Shown: positions 49,885 to 59,073, counted from the first letter of the stretch. The stretch is DNA of 64,000 nucleotides from Kuschelorhynchus macadamiae (GCA_030620095.1 JAUTXW010005188.1:1202043-1266042); one strand, 5' to 3'. Translations and numbers: made by a program. Notes: generated by a model not told the origin, from the letters alone.

Positions 49885-50175
49885 ATGGCTGAGTTGCTGA
49901 TTCCAGTTAAATTATTAGAGGACAGATTTAGTAATCTTTCAAAAACCTATTTCTCATATTCTATGGCAAGTGGTTTGGAGTGGATAGACTTTTATTATAA
50001 TCAAGCTGCGAAATTCGTAAAGGCTGCCCTCTGTTGCAACAAATACTTTGAAACATTAAATGTTTTTGAACTTATTCGAGATCTAAAAGATATTGGCTTT
50101 GGTTACTATTTAAAAGACTTGAAGCAATTTATTGACGAGGATACTATTCTTCAAGAAATTGAGAAGGAAAAATAA
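49885..50175 (+). CDS. Accessory protein B, 96 aa, paralogue of A
   Basis: An intact frame with an ATG start, 5 nt after the stop of protein A. The core CCNKYFETLNVFELIRDLKD plus GFGYYLKDLKQFI matches the corresponding block of A and the broken C in spacing and hydrophobic pattern. It lacks A's basic tail and ends in an acidic-basic EIEKEK. Helical throughout, no signal peptide or membrane segment. Function unknown. Close packing with A suggests a common transcript. Confidence 0.6.
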   Translation: MAELLIPVKLLEDRFSNLSKTYFSYSMASGLEWIDFYYNQAAKFVKAALCCNKYFETLNVFELIRDLKDIGFGYYLKDLKQFIDEDTILQEIEKEK

Positions 50176-50192
50176 ATTTAATAATATTCACA

Positions 50193-50467
50193 ATGGAGCA
50201 AGTGGTTACTGAAATGTGTGAAGAGTTTATATATCTGCTGCATACTTCCAATATTTATCAATTGTAGGCGAAGAAGACGCAGAGGCACAAGATTTGTCAG
50301 CATACGTTAAGAATATAGATCGAATGGAACAATGTAAATTAGCTGCTAAATTTTGTAATGATTATTTAAAATATAAAAATGAGTATGAACTTTTAAATGA
50401 ATTTAGAAAATTAGATTTAAGTTATCATATTAATTGTATTAAATCATGGTTAGTTAATGCGAAATAA
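50193..50467 (+). pseudogene. Accessory protein C, third paralogue, frameshifted
   Basis: An ATG at 50193 starts a frame that stops after about 24 codons. An overlapping frame one base off then continues to a TAA at 50467. The second part holds AAKFCNDYLKYKNEYELL and the following helix, the same block as in A and B. A single small indel near 50240-50260 explains the break. It lies 17 nt after the stop of B and on the same strand. Confidence 0.55.
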
Positions 50468-50493
50468 AAATGTAATTAAGTTTTTTTATATTT

Positions 50494-51041
50494 TTATTCA
50501 TTCATAAAACAATTGTCATATAAAAATAACACATTTGTCAAAGCACACATCCAAGGTGATTTTGAATGATAGAAGGATTTTGGTTCCATTAGCTTTAGCG
50601 CTGGTTGTTCATCTATTTCAATCACAGGCTTTTTAGAATATTTCTCTATAAAATCCTTTTTTTCGGTTCCTTTTACAATAACAAAATCTGCTTTCTTCGT
50701 AAGTGTTTCAATTATTTTTGGGAAATGATGTAATGGAGTAAATGCATTATTCATAGCCATACCGCCTGCTTGTGACAATCAGGTGAAAGAAACTCCATTG
50801 GAAAAGGCTTTTTAAAAATGTAATGAGTCATTTCATAACCATCAAAAGCTGCAAGCTCTTTTGGTATAAATTTATTTTTTTCATCCTTGAATCCTTGAAT
50901 ATCCATAACCAATCTCATATTTTCAAAGCAGCAAATTTTTTAATGAGAACTTTTTTTACTTGAATAATTTGCAATTTCTTCTTTCAGTTGATTAATTTTA
51001 AAAATAAATTTTTCAATTTGTTGTTGTAGTTTTGATGTCAT
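50494..51041 (-). pseudogene. Conserved protein of arthropod Polinton-like elements, broken
   Basis: The frame starts at ATG 51041 with a short coiled-coil-like segment (LQQQIEKFIFKINQLKEEI), stops in frame at about 50940, then continues with a MDIQGFKDEKNKFIPKELA block. It shifts frame near 50766 and ends at 50494 with KKADFVIVKGTEKKDFIEK and a Cys-Ala-Leu tail. The D-x-Q-G-F and KEL motifs and the VKGTEK block are reminiscent of a protein I have met beside capsid genes in insect elements of this kind. A nuclease role has no direct support here. Two breaks make it inactive. It is convergent with the accessory genes and ends 27 nt from protein C. Confidence 0.5.
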
Positions 51042-51110
51042 GACTAAAACTAAAAGTTTTTGAAAATGCCTTTAAATTAAATCGAAGTATGAAAAGAATG
51101 GGGATAAAGT

Positions 51111-52349
51111 TTATAATTGTTTCACAATTTTAGTAAGAGGGTTGTAGCTAAATAATTTGTCATGTGAAATAAGACAATAAGCAGAAGTATCTTTTTTAAT
51201 TGCATTGTGTATCTCAAATTCAATTCTCATTACTACGGATCCCGTTTGAATTGTTTCTTTTTGATGGGAGCAATCAATATGTGTAATAGGACTAATGTTT
51301 TTGAATTGTTCAGGATTAAAAATGTGTTCATTTGGAATACCATAGTAAGACTGTCTAAAGTTGGCAAACATTTCGTATAAAGCAAAAAATTTGTTTTCTT
51401 CGAAATTTAAGTACAAATCGTGATAAGGATATCTTTCAGAATTTAAAAATACTCTAATATTTGACAAGGTAATATTGTCAAATTTACTCATATCTTTAGC
51501 AATTTTCCCTTTTCTGTTTTCTTGAAAGCCAATCACAACATGACGAGGAGCTTCTAGTTTACTAGTTGTTTTTACCGGCCATGTGTGACGGGTTGTTTCG
51601 GTTAGAGAAGAATATTCAACAAGTTCCCAACTCCTAAATCCTATCAATATATCTTTATTTGATTCTAATATTTTTGATAGAGCAAGTTGTTGTGGCATAT
51701 GAACTAGAATGTGAGGAACTTTCCAATAAATTTTATCGAAAGTAACCAATGGAGTGTCAGGAGCACTAACGGGGTGTGCCGGATCTTCTTTGAAGATAAC
51801 ACCATCTAAATCATCAGTTGATCTAATAAGAACTAATTCCTGTTTCATATTCATAATAATTTTTCTGTAATCCTCAAAAAATCCTAAAAGCATTTTTAGT
51901 GGTATGGATACGGAGAATTTTCCATCATTATCAACTAAAATTTTATCACCTTCTTTTCGATGTGGAAACCAACCTGCATTTTCCAGTTTTAAACTTTCGT
52001 TGGTATTGTGGGAAAGGTAGCTTTTTAAGGTTGATGCTAATCCAACATTTCTTATTGAATCTATAGTAATTCCGTTTAGTTCATAGCGGATTTCTCTGAA
52101 CAAAAAGGCTATACCATTGTTAATAAATAGCAATTCTTTCTTATATTTATCTTCTGTATTAGTTAATTTTCCTTCGATATAAAGTAAACTATTTGATGGT
52201 AAAGTGTAAGCATCGAGTTCTTGAATTGGGATCCTTATTTCATCATTGTAATTAAATTTTGAAGAAATATATGGTTGATATGTGTGAAGCTCTGAACTAA
52301 CGATGGAATTGTCTACATAAAGCTTTTCGTTTACGTTTAATATGTTCAT
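51111..52349 (-). CDS. Putative double-jelly-roll major capsid protein, 412 aa
   Basis: A full-length uninterrupted frame, ATG start. The protein is rich in predicted beta strands with no membrane segment. Its N-terminus has an ELHTYQPYISSKFNYNDEI region, followed by a LPSNSLLYIEGKL strand pair and a FREIRYELNG strand. The C-terminal half has SNIRVFLNSERYPYHDLYL and a FANFRQSYYGIP segment. This layout matches the double jelly-roll-like proteins annotated in many arthropod genomes. It is shorter than the hexon-type capsid of classical Polintons. Its gene neighbours (basic peptide, penton-like protein, protease, PLA2, ATPase) support a capsid role. The upstream stop and its ATG overlap (TAATG), a compact arrangement. 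It is the best-preserved gene of the element. Confidence 0.65.
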   Translation of the reverse strand: MNILNVNEKLYVDNSIVSSELHTYQPYISSKFNYNDEIRIPIQELDAYTLPSNSLLYIEGKLTNTEDKYKKELLFINNGIAFLFREIRYELNGITIDSIRNVGLASTLKSYLSHNTNESLKLENAGWFPHRKEGDKILVDNDGKFSVSIPLKMLLGFFEDYRKIIMNMKQELVLIRSTDDLDGVIFKEDPAHPVSAPDTPLVTFDKIYWKVPHILVHMPQQLALSKILESNKDILIGFRSWELVEYSSLTETTRHTWPVKTTSKLEAPRHVVIGFQENRKGKIAKDMSKFDNITLSNIRVFLNSERYPYHDLYLNFEENKFFALYEMFANFRQSYYGIPNEHIFNPEQFKNISPITHIDCSHQKETIQTGSVVMRIEFEIHNAIKKDTSAYCLISHDKLFSYNPLTKIVKQL

Positions 52350-52528
52350 TATTTTAAAACAGTGAAACCCAAAGATGTGAGAAACTTACGATTATCTCGT
52401 CTTAACTTGTTGGTGTTGGATTTGGTACTGAACTGTTGTTTAGTCTTTTTCTTTTTATAAGTTTTTACTTTGTTGATAGTGGTAGGGGCAAGTCTCATTC
52501 CAAGGGCTCTATTATATCTAACAACCAT
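52349..52528 (-). CDS. Short basic protein, 59 aa
   Basis: The most likely start is ATG 52528. A longer frame would need GTG. The sequence is strongly basic, with KTYKKKKTKQQF and NTNKLRRDNRKF and no acidic cluster, so it may bind DNA like an adenovirus-type core or mu/VII peptide. It starts 1 nt after the stop of the penton-like gene and its own stop overlaps the capsid ATG, so the three genes are tightly coupled. The function is inferred from charge and position. Confidence 0.5.
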   Translation of the reverse strand: MVVRYNRALGMRLAPTTINKVKTYKKKKTKQQFSTKSNTNKLRRDNRKFLTSLGFTVLK

Positions 52529-52529
52529 T

Positions 52530-53223
52530 TTATATGTCACTAGCTTGTAAATGTAACCTTACTGTTTCTCCTCTAAAACTGATAAGTTCTCCGTCTTGAT
52601 CAACTATTTTAACGGTTATATTGTTAATTGCTTTGACGCTAACTGGAAAATACAAAATGGGCAAAGGAGATTCCACTATTTTATAGCCTGGAGCTACAGT
52701 TGGATAAAACTGGTGAATAATATGAACAGGTTTACCATTACTGTAAGAACCGACACAAATATTACAATCAATACAAATAGCATTCACCTTAGTTATTTTT
52801 GCAACATTATCTGATTCTTCCTCTTTCATAGCTTTTAGTATCCTGCTATTAAAACCCAACATTTTTCCTATCGAATCTTCCTGGGTAAAATCAATTTTTC
52901 TACTACACATTAAAAACGTTTTTAGAGTGTTAACATTTGCTTTTAAAAGAAAAAAAAATTTTTCATTCGGAAATAAATCTTCTATACTTTCTCTTATGTA
53001 TGTTTCTATATCTGTAATTTCATAAGTTCCGTCGGGAGTAAACAATTACTTTATTATCTATATAAAAATTATTATATCCTTCTTTTATATTGAGAATAGT
53101 CATAAACGTTTCAAAATCAGCTAAACCCAGGTAATATTATTTTCCATCCTCTAAATATATGGGCAGATTAAAATCAGCAGACAAAACAGAATTGTTTCCT
53201 GAAATGGCAATTGTGGTGGACAT
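52530..53223 (-). pseudogene. Penton/minor-capsid-like jelly-roll protein, broken
   Basis: An ATG at 53223 opens 28 codons (SGNNSVLSADFNLPIYL) before an in-frame TAA at 53139-53137. A frameshift near 53045 follows, and then 170 codons are open to 52530. The long part has a GSYSNGKPVHIIHQFYP strand region, KIVESPLPILYFPVSV, NNITVKIVDQDGELISFRG and ETVRLHLQ, a beta-rich C-terminal domain. Position beside the capsid gene suggests a vertex or minor capsid protein. Its 5' part (from about 52898) lies inside the triplicated block, so truncated copies occur at 55191-55513 and 57488-57810. Confidence 0.55.
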
Positions 53224-53265
53224 TGCAGTTTATTTATGAATGAGATATTACAACAAATAATGAGT

Positions 53266-53538
53266 TTATATATTTTTTTGCAAAAATTTTAGGGATAGTT
53301 GACCACAGTTATATGAATTAAATTTTTGTTTGTTTTCATAAGTATAAAATATATCCACTTTGCCATTCGAATTAAAATATTTGAAAAGTTCAAAAGGTGG
53401 TTTTAAATTTCCATAACTATCAAAATATATTACATTTTTGTTATTTTTAATATAAGCAGTCCAATGAGATCCTTTATTTTGTTTTTTATCCAAATTTACA
53501 AATTTTAGATTAATTTTTTTTGGAAGTTCATCGAGCAT
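53266..53538 (-). pseudogene. Adenain/Ulp1-like cysteine protease, copy 1, separated from its N-terminal part
   Basis: The 90-codon frame holds the catalytic histidine (GSHWTAYIK), aspartate (IYFDSYGN) and cysteine (YNCGQLSL) in the order of adenovirus-type maturation proteases, which cut capsid precursors. An ATG exists, but copy 2 shows a longer open frame reaching into the hydrophobic upstream protein. Here a 7-nt difference at about 53567 breaks that link. Val in copies 2 and 3 is Ile here (KVDIFY). Confidence 0.75.
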
Positions 53539-53558
53539 AAAAACACCTCTAAAGCTAG

Positions 53559-53984
53559 TTATTTGTTTACATATTTAATAACATCATTGATCGTAAGTGC
53601 TCTTTTTGGAAAACTTATTTGACTTTGTGATTGTCTGATTGCTTTCATTTTGACTGATCCTCCTTTATAAGGTCTAATAAATAGTCCTTTTCCTTTATAT
53701 GGTCTAATATATAATCGTTTACCTTCTTTAGAAACATTTTCCATTGCAATATTATGCCTATGTATTTCTTCTAGTTGCTGTTTAGCTGCTTTAGCATCAT
53801 TTACTGCCTTAACAATTCCTGCCGGGCCTCCACCTAGTGCACCCAGGGCCCCAAGAATGGGAAACAAAAGACGTAGAAATCCTCCAACTTTTTTGGGTGT
53901 TCGAATGATACGTTTTTTTCTCGATTTAAGTTTACCCCCTTTTTTATCTTTAAATCCCAAACCGAACTTTCCTTTATCCTTCAT
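53559..53984 (-). pseudogene. Hydrophobic minor virion protein, copy 1
   Basis: A 141-codon frame: a basic N-terminus (KLKSRKKRIIRTPKK), a Gly/Ala-rich hydrophobic helix (FPILGALGALGG), an amphipathic AVNDAKAAKQQLEEI segment and two copies of an IRPYKGK motif. The layout recalls membrane-active or minor capsid proteins such as adenovirus pVI/pX, an analogy only. It is probably not a free gene: the PLA2 frame upstream and the protease frame downstream abut it, each separated by a small indel. Confidence 0.55.
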
Positions 53985-54045
53985 TATTCCTGCAACACTT
54001 AGAGCTGCAATTTTTTCACCAATAGAAGAATTCTTAGCTTTTACC

Positions 54046-54330
54046 CTATCCCAGGCTTTTTTTTAATATTTGGTCAGATATGTGTCTTCTTGATAAATCT
54101 TCAGTCTGAGAGTATGATATATCGTGTTCTTTACAAGCGGAATCCAATGGATTTATACCAACGTCACCACTAGTTAATCTTTTCTCCAAGTTGGTGCTTG
54201 GACCACAATAATTATATCCTGGTATATGAACTTCGAAGGGTAGTTTATTAATTAATTTATTTACTAAACCAGAGTCTTTTCTATTACGTCTTTTGATAGT
54301 TTTTTTTAACTTATGCCGACCCACAGTCAT
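54046..54330 (-). pseudogene. Parvovirus-type phospholipase A2 domain, copy 1
   Basis: A 94-codon frame with ATG start, basic leader (KLKKTIKRRNRK), calcium-loop motif GYNYCGP and the catalytic helix CKEHDISYS with its His-Asp pair. Such domains in parvovirus VP1 and some adintoviruses help virions leave endosomes. The frame ends in a run of eight T at 54057-54064, and the downstream frame opens at once, so slippage in that run has probably cut a longer protein. Copy 1 has Q where the others have R in the last helix. Confidence 0.8.
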
Positions 54331-54423
54331 TGAAGTTCTTTTTATACTAAAAACACATTGACATTTTTCTGGTATAAATACTTTTACAGCTAAAAATATT
54401 TACTAGTGTGATTAAGAATAAGG
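54331..54423. promoter_or_regulatory. Divergent promoter between PLA2 and ATPase, copy 1
   Basis: The plus strand has TATAAATA at 54373-54380, facing the ATPase. The minus strand has TATAAAAAG about 15 nt before the PLA2 ATG. The same intergenic sequence is kept in copies 2 and 3 (near 56628-56720 and 58918-59010). Confidence 0.5.
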
Positions 54424-55105
54424 ATTGAAAAACAAAAATTCTCTTTACCAGTAAATAATCATGACGAAAAATTTTTAAGTAAACAGTTGAGAAAGCATGG
54501 TGACTTATTTTGCGGTGGTTCAAAAAGAGGACTCATAGTTGGTTGCAGTAGTAGCGGTAAAACCAACGTTATGCTTACACTGCTCGAGCATCCTAATGGA
54601 ATTAGGTTTGAAAATGTCTATGTTTATTCAAAGTCATTAGATCAACCAAAATATGAATATTTAAGAAAGTTGTTAAAGCCTATGAAAGAAATTGGATACT
54701 TTGAATACGATAGCGATGAGAACATTATTTCACCTCATGAGATAAAGCCAAATTCCGTTATCATTTTTGGCGATATTCCTTGTCATAATCAATCTATTAT
54801 TAGGGACTATTTCACGCATGGAAGGCATAGACACTGATTGTTTTTTTATTTTTCAAGGATATTCCTCAATCGTTAAACGTCTAATTCGAGAAAATTCCAA
54901 CTTATTAATTTTATTTAAACAGGACTGTTTGAGTTTAAAACATATATATAACGACCACTGTATATTGGATATGACATTTGATCAGTTTAAAAATATTTGT
55001 GCTAACTGTTGGATGGATCCATATGGCTTTCTTGTAATTGACAAAGATTGTGAAGTAAATCACGGCAGATACAGGAGTAAATTCGATTCCTTTATATATT
55101 CATAA
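54412..55105 (+). pseudogene. Packaging-type (FtsK/HerA-A32-like) ATPase, copy 1, frameshifted
   Basis: The frame is open from 54412 but has no ATG before the Walker A motif (GCSSSGKTN, about 54541-54567). TTG at 54487 is the nearest alternative. It stops at 54835-54837, and a second frame carries the rest to 55105. Relative to copy 3 there is a 2-nt deficit in TTTCACGCATGG at about 54810. A Walker B-like IIFGD lies near 54763. This type of ATPase drives DNA into capsids. Non-functional as it stands. Confidence 0.8.
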
Positions 55106-55149
55106 AAGTGAAAAATTTGCAGTTTTATTTCATTTAAAACTTGTACAGC

Positions 55150-55190
55150 ATGGATAAACGTTTAGCTAGAGAATTAATAAAATCTACTTC
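55150..55190 (+). pseudogene. Truncated start of the 59739 gene, copy 1
   Basis: An ATG and 11 following codons (DKRLARELIK) are identical to the start of the gene at 59739. They then run into the duplication junction. Confidence 0.85.
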
Positions 55191-55513
55191 TACTACACAT
55201 TAAAAACGTTTTTAGAGTGTTAACATTTGCTTTTAAAAGAAAAAAAAAATTTTCATTCGGAAATAAATCTTCTATACTTTCTCTTATGTATGTTTCTATA
55301 TCTGTAATGTCATAAGTTCCGTCGGGAGTAAACAATTACTTTATTATCTATATAAAAATTATTATATCCTTCTTTTATATTGAGAATAGTCATAAACGTT
55401 TCAAAATCAGCTAAACCCAGGTAATATTATTTTCCATCCTCTAAATATATGGGCAGATTAAAATCAGCAGACAAAACAGAATTGTTTCCTGAAATGGCAA
55501 TTGTGGTGGACAT
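55191..55513 (-). pseudogene. Penton-like gene fragment, copy 2
   Basis: The 5' end of the penton-like gene (ATG 55513) with the same early stop and frameshift as 53223. It is cut off by the junction at 55191, leaving no C-terminal domain. Confidence 0.85.
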
Positions 55514-55555
55514 TGCAGTTTATTTATGAATGAGATATTACAACAAATAATGAGT

Positions 55556-56281
55556 TTATATATTTTTTTGCAAAAATTTTAGGGATAGTTGACCACAGTT
55601 ATATGAATTAAATTTTTGTTTGTTTTCATAAGTATAAAATACATCCACTTTGCCATTCGAATTAAAATATTTGAAAAGTTCAAAAGGTGGTTTTAAATTT
55701 CCATAACTATCAAAATATATTACATTTTTGTTATTTTTAATATAAGCAGTCCAATGAGATCCTTTATTTTGTTTTTTATCCAAATTTACAAATTTTAGAT
55801 TAATTTTTTTTGGAAGTTCATCGAACATAAAAACACCTTTAAAGCTAGTTATTTGTAACAGCTTTACATATTTAATAACATCATTGATCGTAAGTGCTCT
55901 TTTTGGAAAACTTATTTGACTTTGTGATTGTCTGATTGCTTTCATTTTGACTGATCCTCCTTTATAAGGTCTAATAAATAGTCCTTTTCCTTTATATGGT
56001 CTAATATATAATCGTTTACCTTCTTTAGAAACATTTTCCATTGCAATATTATGCCTATGTATTTCTTCTAGTTGCTGTTTAGCTGCTTTAGCATCATTTA
56101 CTGCCTTAACAATTCCTGCCGCGCCTCCACCTAGTGCACCCAGGGCCCCAAGAATGGGAAACAAAAGACGTAGAAATCCTCCAACTTTTTTGGGTGTTCG
56201 AATGATACGTTTTTTTCTCGATTTAAGTTTACCCCCTTTTTTATCTTTAAATCCCAAACCGAACTTTCCTTTATCCTTCAT
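55556..56281 (-). CDS. Hydrophobic virion protein fused to adenain-like protease, copy 2, 241 aa
   Basis: The only copy in which the hydrophobic protein and the cysteine protease form one open frame. Residues 1-140 hold the basic leader, Gly/Ala hydrophobic helix and IRPYKGK repeats. Residues 150-240 hold the protease with His (GSHWTAYIK), Asp (IYFDSYGN) and Cys (YNCGQLSL). A GVFMFDELPKK linker joins them. The other copies lack 7 nt at the joining point (about 55850-55860). The fused form is probably ancestral, since it reads without extra sequence. An ATG opens it, but the PLA2 frame abuts its start, so the native protein may have been longer still. Confidence 0.72.
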   Translation of the reverse strand: MKDKGKFGLGFKDKKGGKLKSRKKRIIRTPKKVGGFLRLLFPILGALGALGGGAAGIVKAVNDAKAAKQQLEEIHRHNIAMENVSKEGKRLYIRPYKGKGLFIRPYKGGSVKMKAIRQSQSQISFPKRALTINDVIKYVKLLQITSFKGVFMFDELPKKINLKFVNLDKKQNKGSHWTAYIKNNKNVIYFDSYGNLKPPFELFKYFNSNGKVDVFYTYENKQKFNSYNCGQLSLKFLQKNI

Positions 56282-56342
56282 TATTCCTGCAACACTTAGA
56301 GCTGCAATTTTTTCACCAATAGAAGAATTCTTAGCTTTTACC

Positions 56343-56627
56343 CTATCCCAGGCTTTTTTTTAATATTCGGTCAGATATGTGTCTTCTTGATAAATCTTCA
56401 GTCTGAGAGTATGATATATCGTGTTCTTTACAAGCGGAATCCAATGGATTTATACCAACGTCACCACTAGTTAATCTTTTCTCCAAGTTGGTGCTTGGAC
56501 CACAATAATTATATCCTGGTATATGAACTTCGAAGGGTAGTTTATTAATTAATTTATTTACTAAACCAGAGTCTTTTCTATTACGTCTTTTGATAGTTTT
56601 TTTTAACTTATGCCGACCCACAGTCAT
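56343..56627 (-). pseudogene. Phospholipase A2 domain, copy 2
   Basis: Same 94-codon frame as copy 1 with GYNYCGP and CKEHDISYS. It ends in the same poly-T tract. Differs from copy 1 by TTCGGTC for TTTGGTC in the last helix (Arg for Gln). Confidence 0.8.
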
Positions 56628-56708
56628 TGAAGTTCTTTTTATACTAAAAACACATTGACATTTTTCTGGTATAAATACTTTTACAGCTAAAAATATTTAC
56701 TAGTGTGA

Positions 56709-57402
56709 TTAAGAATAAGGATTGAAAAACAAAAATTCTCTTTACCAGTAAATAATCATGACGAAAAATTTTTAAGTAAACAGTTTAGAAAGCATGGTAA
56801 CTTATTTTGCGGTGGTTCAAAAAGAGGACTCATAGTTGGTTGCAGTAGTAGCGGTAAAACCAACGTTATGCTTACACTGCTCGAGCATCCTAATGGAATT
56901 AGGTTTGAAAATGTCTATGTTTATTCAAAGTCATTAGATCAACCAAAATATGAATATTTAAGAAAGTTGTTAAAGCCTATGAAAGAAATTGGATACTTTG
57001 AATACGATAGCGATGAGAACATTATTTCACCTCATGAGATAAAGCCAAATTCCGTTATCATTTTTGGCGATATTCCTTGTCATAATCAATCTATTATTAG
57101 GGACTATTTCACGCATGGAAGGCATAGACACTGATTGTTTTTTTATTTTTCAAGGATATTCCTCAATCGTTAAACGTCTAATTCGAGAAAATTCCAACTT
57201 ATTAATTTTATTTAAACAGGACTGTTTGAGTTTAAAACATATATATAACGACCACTGTATATTGGATATGACATTTGATCAGTTTAAAAATATTTGTGCT
57301 AACTGTTGGATGGATCCATATGGCTTTCTTGTAATTGACAAAGATTGTGAAGTAAATCACGGCAGATACAGGAGTAAATTCGATTCCTTTATATATTCAT
57401 AA
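56709..57402 (+). pseudogene. Packaging-type ATPase, copy 2, frameshifted
   Basis: Same 2-nt deficit as copy 1, giving a stop at 57132-57134. An added G-to-T change in CAGTTTAGAAAG removes the TTG codon used as alternative start in copies 1 and 3 and puts no stop in its place. Walker A GCSSSGKTN is kept. Confidence 0.8.
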
Positions 57403-57446
57403 AAGTGAAAAATTTGCAGTTTTATTTCATTTAAAACTTGTACAGC

Positions 57447-57487
57447 ATGGATAAACGTTTAGCTAGAGAATTAATAAAATCTACTTC
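57447..57487 (+). pseudogene. Truncated start of the 59739 gene, copy 2
   Basis: Identical to the copy 1 stub and cut at the same base. Confidence 0.85.
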
Positions 57488-57810
57488 TACTACACATTAA
57501 AAACGTTTTTAGAGTGTTAACATTTGCTTTTAAAAGAAAAAAAAAATTTTCATTCGGAAATAAATCTTCTATACTTTCTCTTATGTATGTTTCTATATCT
57601 GTAATGTCATAAGTTCCGTCGGGAGTAAACAATTACTTTATTATCTATATAAAAATTATTATATCCTTCTTTTATATTGAGAATAGTCATAAACGTTTCA
57701 AAATCAGCTAAACCCAGGTAATATTATTTTCCATCCTCTAAATATATGGGCAGATTAAAATCAGCAGACAAAACAGAATTGTTTCCTGAAATGGCAATTG
57801 TGGTGGACAT
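57488..57810 (-). pseudogene. Penton-like gene fragment, copy 3
   Basis: Same truncated 5' fragment as in copy 2 (ATG 57810), with the same breaks. Confidence 0.85.
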
Positions 57811-57852
57811 TGCAGTTTATTTATGAATGAGATATTACAACAAATAATGAGT

Positions 57853-58125
57853 TTATATATTTTTTTGCAAAAATTTTAGGGATAGTTGACCACAGTTATA
57901 TGAATTAAATTTTTGTTTGTTTTCATAAGTATAAAATACATCCACTTTGCCATTCGAATTAAAATATTTGAAAAGTTCAAAAGGTGGTTTTAAATTTCCA
58001 TAACTATCAAAATATATTACATTTTTGTTATTTTTAATATAAGCAGTCCAATGAGATCCTTTATTTTGTTTTTTATCCAAATTTACAAATTTTAGATTAA
58101 TTTTTTTTGGAAGTTCATCGAGCAT
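57853..58125 (-). pseudogene. Adenain-like protease, copy 3, separated
   Basis: The 90-codon protease frame has all three catalytic residues. It shares with copy 1 the 7-nt loss that separates it from the upstream protein and shares with copy 2 the Val of KVDVFY. Confidence 0.75.
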
Positions 58126-58145
58126 AAAAACACCTCTAAAGCTAG

Positions 58146-58571
58146 TTATTTGTTTACATATTTAATAACATCATTGATCGTAAGTGCTCTTTTTGGAAAA
58201 CTTATTTGACTTTGTGATTGTCTGATTGCTTTCATTTTGACTGATCCTCCTTTATAAGGTCTAATAAATAGTCCTTTTCCTTTATATGGTCTAATATATA
58301 ATCGTTTACCTTCTTTAGAAACATTTTCCATTGCAATATTATGCCTATGTATTTCTTCTAGTTGCTGTTTAGCTGCTTTAGCATCATTTACTGCCTTAAC
58401 AATTCCTGCCGCGCCTCCACCTAGTGCACCCAGGGCCCCAAGAATGGGAAACAAAAGACGTAGAAATCCTCCAACTTTTTTGGGTGTTCGAATGATACGT
58501 TTTTTTCTCGATTTAAGTTTACCCCCTTTTTTATCTTTAAATCCCAAACCGAACTTTCCTTTATCCTTCAT
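58146..58571 (-). pseudogene. Hydrophobic minor virion protein, copy 3
   Basis: Same 141-codon frame as copy 1 except for Ala instead of Pro in the GGGAAGI stretch, as in copy 2. Confidence 0.55.
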
Positions 58572-58632
58572 TATTCCTGCAACACTTAGAGCTGCAATTT
58601 TTTCACCAATAGAAGAATTCTTAGCTTTTACC

Positions 58633-58917
58633 CTATCCCAGGCTTTTTTTTAATATTCGGTCAGATATGTGTCTTCTTGATAAATCTTCAGTCTGAGAGT
58701 ATGATATATCGTGTTCTTTACAAGCGGAATCCAATGGATTTATACCAACGTCACCACTAGTTAATCTTTTCTCCAAGTTGGTGCTTGGACCACAATAATT
58801 ATATCCTGGTATATGAACTTCGAAGGGTAGTTTATTAATTAATTTATTTACTAAACCAGAGTCTTTTCTATTACGTCTTTTGATAGTTTTTTTTAACTTA
58901 TGCCGACCCACAGTCAT
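58633..58917 (-). pseudogene. Phospholipase A2 domain, copy 3
   Basis: Same as copy 2 with GYNYCGP and CKEHDISYS. Ends at the poly-T tract. Confidence 0.8.
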
Positions 58918-59073
58918 TGAAGTTCTTTTTATACTAAAAACACATTGACATTTTTCTGGTATAAATACTTTTACAGCTAAAAATATTTACTAGTGTGATT
59001 AAGAATAAGGATTGAAAAACAAAAATTCTCTTTACCAGTAAATAATCATGACGAAAAATTTTTAAGTAAACAG

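Larger units (their letters stand above)
52898..55190. repeat. Tandem block, copy 1 (~2290 bp)
   Basis: The block runs from inside the penton-like gene to the first codons of the gene that starts at 59739 in copy 3. It repeats as copies 2 and 3 with a period of 2290-2297 bp and very few differences. The end of copy 1 joins the start of copy 2 at TTCTAC (55188-55193). Confidence 0.97.
55188..57487. repeat. Tandem block, copy 2 (~2297 bp)
   Basis: Begins and ends at the same TTCTAC-containing junction. It is 7 bp longer than copies 1 and 3 because of the AACAGCT-type insertion near 55856. Confidence 0.97.

Noticed and set aside
53857..54066. Plus-strand 69-codon frame, repeated at 56154 and 58444
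   Set aside because: It is the antisense of the hydrophobic virion protein gene. It recurs only because the block is triplicated.
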